From Clostridia bacterium (GTDB taxonomy: Bacteria > Bacillota > Clostridia > Oscillospirales > CAG-272), in contig JAFTUB010000187.1 in assembly GCA_017466495.1 (NCBI GenBank), positions 1-16,490 on the forward strand: DNA of 16,490 nt. Reading direction: 5' to 3'. The notes under the pieces are model-generated. The model did not search any database. It was not told the DNA's origin and was given only the letters and a program-made list of their open reading frames with translations. Numbering within the stretch: the first letter of the stretch is position 1; each line of letters opens with the position of its first letter. Below are positions 12,724-16,490 of this stretch, in pieces. Position numbers and translations under genes: made by a program.

Positions 12724-13762
12724 ACGCCTCCAGCAGATAGGCCAGCAGAAGGCCCGTGGTATTCACCAGGCCGTCAATGTGGGTACGCTCCATGCCATGG
12801 CTGCAGTATACCGCCATGCCGAAGATCGCGTGACGCAGATTGTTGCCGCCCCGCACCGCTGCACCGGCATCACTGCCGTAGCGATAGTAAAGATCCACCG
12901 CATAGCTGCACTCTGCCCGCTCAGCACAGTTGATCAGCCGGGTGATCAGGTCATAGTCATAGGGAATGCTCGCATCTCTTGCGCAAATACTCACCGACCG
13001 TTCATTTCCCTCCAACTCCGGGCCGATCAGACCGATGTCCACCGCGATATACTCGGACACCCCTTCGGGCACATAAGCGCCGCCCAAGCCAACCTCCTCA
13101 CAGTAGGGGAAAGCAAAAACAGTTCTGTGCTTGGGACGGAGGCCCTGCTCAGCCAGATATTTCAGCGCGGTATAGCAGCAGGCAATGGCGCCCTTGTCAT
13201 CGATAAACCGAGACTTGACATAACCCTTTTCGGTAATCTGACACCGGGGATCAACGGAAATCACGTCGCCGTTGCGAATGCCCAGGGCACGAACATCTTC
13301 GGCACAATGCACATCCTCATCCAACAGAATGCGAATGGATTCTTCATCGCGCTCCAGGGTGCGTGCCTCCTCAAAGACATGGACGGAGTGCGCCCGACAG
13401 ATCACCAGGCCCGTGTATGCTCTGCCGTCACGGGTGTGCACCGTCACCGTCTCGCCTTCCATGCTGGTGAAGCTGACACCGCCCAACCGTCTGATCTTGA
13501 GCATCCCGTTGGCCTCAATACAGCGCACCATCAGACCGATGGTGTCGGCATGGGCACCGATGAGCACCGTTTTGCTGTTATCCTCGCCATCGATGGTGAT
13601 GTACGCCGTGGATTTGTTATCGTAAGTCACCGCATGTCCCAGCTCAGCCGCCATCTCGGCCAGCACAGGATTGAGCTCTCGGGAATAGCCCACAGGACTG
13701 GGGACCGACACAATGCGGCGAAAGCTTTCATAAAGATATGCCTGATCAACAGAATAACGCAT
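12722..13762 (-). CDS. M42-family metallopeptidase (aminopeptidase)
   Basis: A 346-residue cytoplasmic binuclear zinc or cobalt aminopeptidase, normal length for M42. Metal ligands and catalytic residues appear in order: H71 and D73 (GAHADTIG), D188 (RFIDDKG, bridging), E222/E223 (CEEVGLGGA, catalytic base and ligand), D242 (AVDIG), and H322 in CSHGMERTH near the C-terminus. The inserted PDZ-like domain falls roughly at 80-175. M42 enzymes trim N-terminal residues from peptides as large self-compartmentalised particles, though some members act on other acyl amides. ATG 13762 is chosen, six bases after GAGG (13769-13772); a preceding ATG is too close, and a TTG at 13792 lacks a site. It is the last gene of the MFS-hydrolase-peptidase operon, 55 bases after the hydrolase stop. 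Confidence 0.9.
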   Translation of the reverse strand: MRYSVDQAYLYESFRRIVSVPSPVGYSRELNPVLAEMAAELGHAVTYDNKSTAYITIDGEDNSKTVLIGAHADTIGLMVRCIEANGMLKIRRLGGVSFTSMEGETVTVHTRDGRAYTGLVICRAHSVHVFEEARTLERDEESIRILLDEDVHCAEDVRALGIRNGDVISVDPRCQITEKGYVKSRFIDDKGAIACCYTALKYLAEQGLRPKHRTVFAFPYCEEVGLGGAYVPEGVSEYIAVDIGLIGPELEGNERSVSICARDASIPYDYDLITRLINCAERAECSYAVDLYYRYGSDAGAAVRGGNNLRHAIFGMAVYCSHGMERTHIDGLVNTTGLLLAYLLEA

Positions 13763-13817
13763 CATACACCTCACGCATTTTATTTCTTTCAAGTTGGATC
13801 ATCCAAGCGAAATAGGG

Positions 13818-15131
13818 TTAAGATTCTTTTGCGTACAGCGCCCCAATGAGTCTCAGGTTTTCCCCAATGATTACATCGTCGGTGTTCTCCGCCATGGAGA
13901 AAATGTGGTTTTCGGTGAATTTTCTCACCTCATAGCCCCCTCGGGGGATCTGTTCCTTGGAAGGAAGATAAGCAAGCGTTCCGTTGGCATTGGACAGGCC
14001 GAGGGTGTGACCGAAGGGGCTGTACTGCCGCAGGCGCACGGTGATCTCCGAGAACATCTCGAAGGGAAACGGCACCAGAACCGCCTCGTTGAAGGCGAAC
14101 AGTACCTGCCCAAACGTCCGGGATTCGGGGATCTCCCCCTCGGAATCCAGCACCGCCAGCCGCTGCTTCAGCACCTGGTATTTCCGCAGATCCAAGCCGG
14201 CCATGGATTTGCTTTCCATCTCCGCCATCTCTGCGGTAATTTCTTCCCGACGCGGGAAGGGGCGATACGGAAGGGTCACTTGCCCCGTCACCGTTCGGAA
14301 ATGCACCGCTCGATAGCCCCGGATAGCCCGGTATGCCCGCATGGCATCCACGGCCGCCACTCCACCAATTTCGGCCGCATGGGTCAGATCGCCGGTTGTC
14401 CGTCCGCTGGACAGTCTGGGACCAACGTCCCCCTCTGCGCCGTTGATAAAGAAGCTCATGGCACCGGTCAGCGCCTCCATGCGATCCACCATATAGCCCG
14501 GCCAATCCCGGGTAATGGCGGGAACCTTTCCCGAGGCAGTGGCGTGAGCGCCATAGTGGATGATGTTCAAAAGAGGCTTGTCATCCTCTCCCACAAAAGC
14601 CAGCACCGTCATTTCGGGATCAAAGCAGCCGTAGGGGTTCTGTCCCAGCACTGTTCTTCCATCAGCGAGAATCTGTCTGCGGTTGATCCCCACCAGGCTT
14701 TGGGTCGTACCGATCCCAAGCTTTGCGGGGTGCATATCCGCCGCCGCTTCACCCACAGCCTTCAGGATAGCAGGGATAAGCGTTTCGTTGATGTATGGAT
14801 CGGTTGCCGGGTCGCAGATCCCGGAGACGGCGGTACAGGGGCCGGAATGCGTATGGATCAGGCAGATGATCACCTGCTCCGCCGGAATCCCCGCCTTCTC
14901 TCCCACGGCGGCACGGATACGGTCTGCCAAGGCGGCCTGCATGGTACACAGGTCCAGGCTGACCAAAACCGCCTCGGGCACCTCTGCACCGAACACCGCC
15001 GCATTGGCGTAAAGATCGTCGTGCACCGATTCCGCCTTGCGATTTTCATAATCAGGATAGCCGTACAGCGGCGTCCCCAGGGGCGGCGTAATGATTTTTT
15101 TGCAGCAGCCCACACAAAACTTAGCCTTCAT
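13818..15131 (-). CDS. Neutral/alkaline ceramidase N-terminal-domain hydrolase
   Basis: A 437-residue protein matching the N-terminal catalytic domain of neutral (non-lysosomal) ceramidases, a zinc amidase fold. Motifs: HTHSGP (93-98, metal-binding histidines), GINRR (148-152), HYGAHAT (192-198), NGAEGDVGP (230-238), and the late SNANGTLAYLPS with GGYE (399-401). Full ceramidases are about 650-750 residues and secreted; this one lacks a signal peptide and the C-terminal immunoglobulin-like domain, so it should act in the cytoplasm on a small imported compound rather than membrane ceramide. It starts at ATG 15131 with GAGGAG five bases upstream, 51 bases after the MFS gene, and is followed by an M42 peptidase. 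The substrate is probably an amide but is not identifiable. Confidence 0.85.
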   Translation of the reverse strand: MKAKFCVGCCKKIITPPLGTPLYGYPDYENRKAESVHDDLYANAAVFGAEVPEAVLVSLDLCTMQAALADRIRAAVGEKAGIPAEQVIICLIHTHSGPCTAVSGICDPATDPYINETLIPAILKAVGEAAADMHPAKLGIGTTQSLVGINRRQILADGRTVLGQNPYGCFDPEMTVLAFVGEDDKPLLNIIHYGAHATASGKVPAITRDWPGYMVDRMEALTGAMSFFINGAEGDVGPRLSSGRTTGDLTHAAEIGGVAAVDAMRAYRAIRGYRAVHFRTVTGQVTLPYRPFPRREEITAEMAEMESKSMAGLDLRKYQVLKQRLAVLDSEGEIPESRTFGQVLFAFNEAVLVPFPFEMFSEITVRLRQYSPFGHTLGLSNANGTLAYLPSKEQIPRGGYEVRKFTENHIFSMAENTDDVIIGENLRLIGALYAKES

Positions 15132-15182
15132 GCGTACTCCTCTCCCCGCGCAAACGGCAGGAGGTGTGTCATCGGAATGCCG

Positions 15183-16469
15183 TTATGTAGCTGAAGCTTC
15201 GCTCTCCACCCGCTTCTGCTCCCGATGTGCCTGCGTGATCACGATCTGCAGCAGCACAAAAACAACACTCATTACTGTCCCCACCGCGATCAGCGCGGGA
15301 ACATAGCTGCCGGAAATATCGTAGCAAAGGTTCATCAGTGGTGCGCCCACGGCATAGCCTGCCGTATTCACCGAAACGAAAAGTCCCATTACCTTGGCAA
15401 AGGACTGCTCACCGAAGAGATCGGCAGCATAGATGGGAAGCATAATGGTCTCCAGCGGCAGCGAACATTGACCGCACACCACGTAAATCGACGCCAGCAA
15501 GACCCCGGCATCATTACCGCGGATAATCACCAAAAGGAAGGTAGCAATAATCGCCAAAATCGTACAGGAGGAAGCCGCTACCCGCAGACCGAAGCGGTCA
15601 TAGATCACACCGGTCAGAAACTTAGAGCCGGCAAGGATCAGCGAACCAAAGGAAAGCAGAGACTTTACTGCTCCGTAGTCGATGCCCACATCCTTGAAAT
15701 GCATAGCAGCAATGCCGTGGGAGCCCTGCAGAATGAGACCGGTACAAAAGATACAGATCAGTGCACCCCAGAAGTAGAACTTCTTCACCGCTTCGGAGAA
15801 GGGAATGCCCACCCAGTCGCGGCCACGCTTTTTCTTCTTTCCGCCGGGCTTGGGCAGGGGTTTATCCGATTCCTTTGGGCGATTACGGAAGAAAATCATA
15901 AGAATGACCAGAGTCACCGCCATCACAGCCGAAATCAGACGGTAGCCACTGCGGTAGCTGCCCGTTACGTTGGGGTCAATGAGCGCGCCCACCAAACGAA
16001 TGGCGATTGCGCCGCCCAGGCCGTTGGAGGCAAGGATGAGGCCCATGATGGTCCCCTTGTTTTCCGAGCACCAAATTCCCACCACATATCCCACCATGGT
16101 GGTTGTGGTCCAGGAAAAGCCCACACCCAGCAGCGTACCCGCAAGATAAATCAGAATCAGGTTATCGGCAATGGAGTAAAGAAAAGTCGCCGCGATCAGC
16201 GAGAGATAGCCCGCAAAGATCAGCTTCTTCGGCCCGAACTTCACCACCAGCACGCTGAAAAACACATTGATCACCGCCGTGGCGATAAAGCGGCAGCTCT
16301 CTCCGATGGAAACAAGACTGCGCTCAACCCCCAGTGCCTCGGCGATCTCATCGGGGAAAAGGGATTTTGTTGAGCTGCCAAAGCCGAGGGAGATCATCAC
16401 CATTAAAAAGCACATGGCCACGATCACCCACTTGTAGTCAAACCTTTTTTTTGTTTTGGTTGGTACCAT
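15183..16469 (-). CDS. Major facilitator superfamily transporter
   Basis: A 428-residue inner-membrane transporter with about twelve hydrophobic helices in two halves, split by a basic cytoplasmic loop at about 196-222 (KKKKRGRDW). Loop motifs such as VVKFGPKK (75-82) and YDRFG (290-294) are the MFS helix 2-3 and 8-9 signatures. It resembles the oxalate/formate or monocarboxylate antiporter-like group by eye; the substrate is not identifiable. The ATG at 16469 has AAGGAG eight bases upstream. It is the first visible gene of the operon with the ceramidase-like hydrolase and M42 peptidase, suggesting that it imports their substrate. The promoter lies beyond the right edge. Confidence 0.88.
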   Translation of the reverse strand: MVPTKTKKRFDYKWVIVAMCFLMVMISLGFGSSTKSLFPDEIAEALGVERSLVSIGESCRFIATAVINVFFSVLVVKFGPKKLIFAGYLSLIAATFLYSIADNLILIYLAGTLLGVGFSWTTTTMVGYVVGIWCSENKGTIMGLILASNGLGGAIAIRLVGALIDPNVTGSYRSGYRLISAVMAVTLVILMIFFRNRPKESDKPLPKPGGKKKKRGRDWVGIPFSEAVKKFYFWGALICIFCTGLILQGSHGIAAMHFKDVGIDYGAVKSLLSFGSLILAGSKFLTGVIYDRFGLRVAASSCTILAIIATFLLVIIRGNDAGVLLASIYVVCGQCSLPLETIMLPIYAADLFGEQSFAKVMGLFVSVNTAGYAVGAPLMNLCYDISGSYVPALIAVGTVMSVVFVLLQIVITQAHREQKRVESEASAT

Positions 16470-16490
16470 GAATCTTTCTCCTTCCGCAGA

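Noticed and set aside
13794..13806. Small hairpin TTGGA-TCA-TCCAA between the ceramidase-like and peptidase genes
   Set aside because: Five-bp stem without a uridine run; too weak to call a terminator or regulatory site.
15154..15183. ACGGCA/TGCCGT inverted repeat between the MFS gene and the ceramidase-like gene
   Set aside because: Six-bp stem with an 18-base loop and no uridine run; likely chance.
13794..15194. 466-codon plus-strand open frame opposite the ceramidase-like gene
   Set aside because: Shadow frame; the minus-strand product has ordered family motifs and a good ribosome binding site.
1..16490. Search by eye for tRNA, rRNA, CRISPR array, transposase, phage or toxin-antitoxin genes
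   Set aside because: No cloverleaf-like T-loop motifs, regularly spaced repeats, recombinase motifs or paired toxin-antitoxin frames were seen; the XRE gene has no partner toxin.

Overview
The window looks like a chromosomal segment of an anaerobic, low-to-mid-GC-lineage Firmicute of the Clostridia, probably a gut-type Oscillospirales or related organism. The evidence is a ferredoxin-dependent indolepyruvate oxidoreductase, split transketolase genes, a tetrahydrofolate riboswitch ahead of a FolT transporter, a BspA-type leucine-rich-repeat lipoprotein, strong AGGAGG-type ribosome binding sites, and sigma-A promoters with exact 17-bp spacers. Genes are GC-rich while promoter regions are AT-rich. 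I see no rRNA, tRNA, CRISPR array, phage gene or transposase. The lineage call is inference.

Layout: (1) 1-2117: a lipoprotein gene on the minus strand (terminator 12-60) diverges from a 74-residue XRE-type repressor gene on the plus strand; the AT-rich gap between them holds a promoter and a palindrome. (2) 2150-7828: aromatic keto-acid / arylacetate module on the minus strand: paaK-2, then iorA, iorB (4-base overlap) and paaK-1, then a double-ACT-domain protein from its own promoter. (3) 7891-10568: minus strand, a near-perfect consensus promoter drives the two halves of a split transketolase, followed by an endonuclease/exonuclease/phosphatase-fold protein whose ribosome binding site abuts the terminator of the transketolase genes. 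(4) 10565-12035: a small unrecognised protein and folT, the latter behind a roughly 180-base leader containing a THF riboswitch. (5) 12068-12678: a lone Sfp-type phosphopantetheinyl transferase on the plus strand. (6) 12722-16469: minus-strand operon of an MFS transporter, a neutral-ceramidase-like hydrolase and an M42 metallopeptidase; its promoter lies outside the window.

How the parts work together: IorAB and the two CoA ligases can interconvert arylpyruvates, arylacetyl-CoA and arylacetates, either to ferment aromatic amino acids or to assimilate arylacetates; the ACT protein is a plausible amino-acid-sensing partner. FolT under a THF riboswitch is a folate-uptake feedback loop. The MFS-hydrolase-peptidase operon suggests import and intracellular cleavage of an amide-linked substrate, identity unknown. 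Most of the window is ordinary metabolism. The items most worth a second look are regulatory: the folT leader with its anti-Shine-Dalgarno elements, the terminator/ribosome-binding-site junction at 8633-8670, and the inverted repeat at 6409-6440. I did not find a convincing wholly new system.
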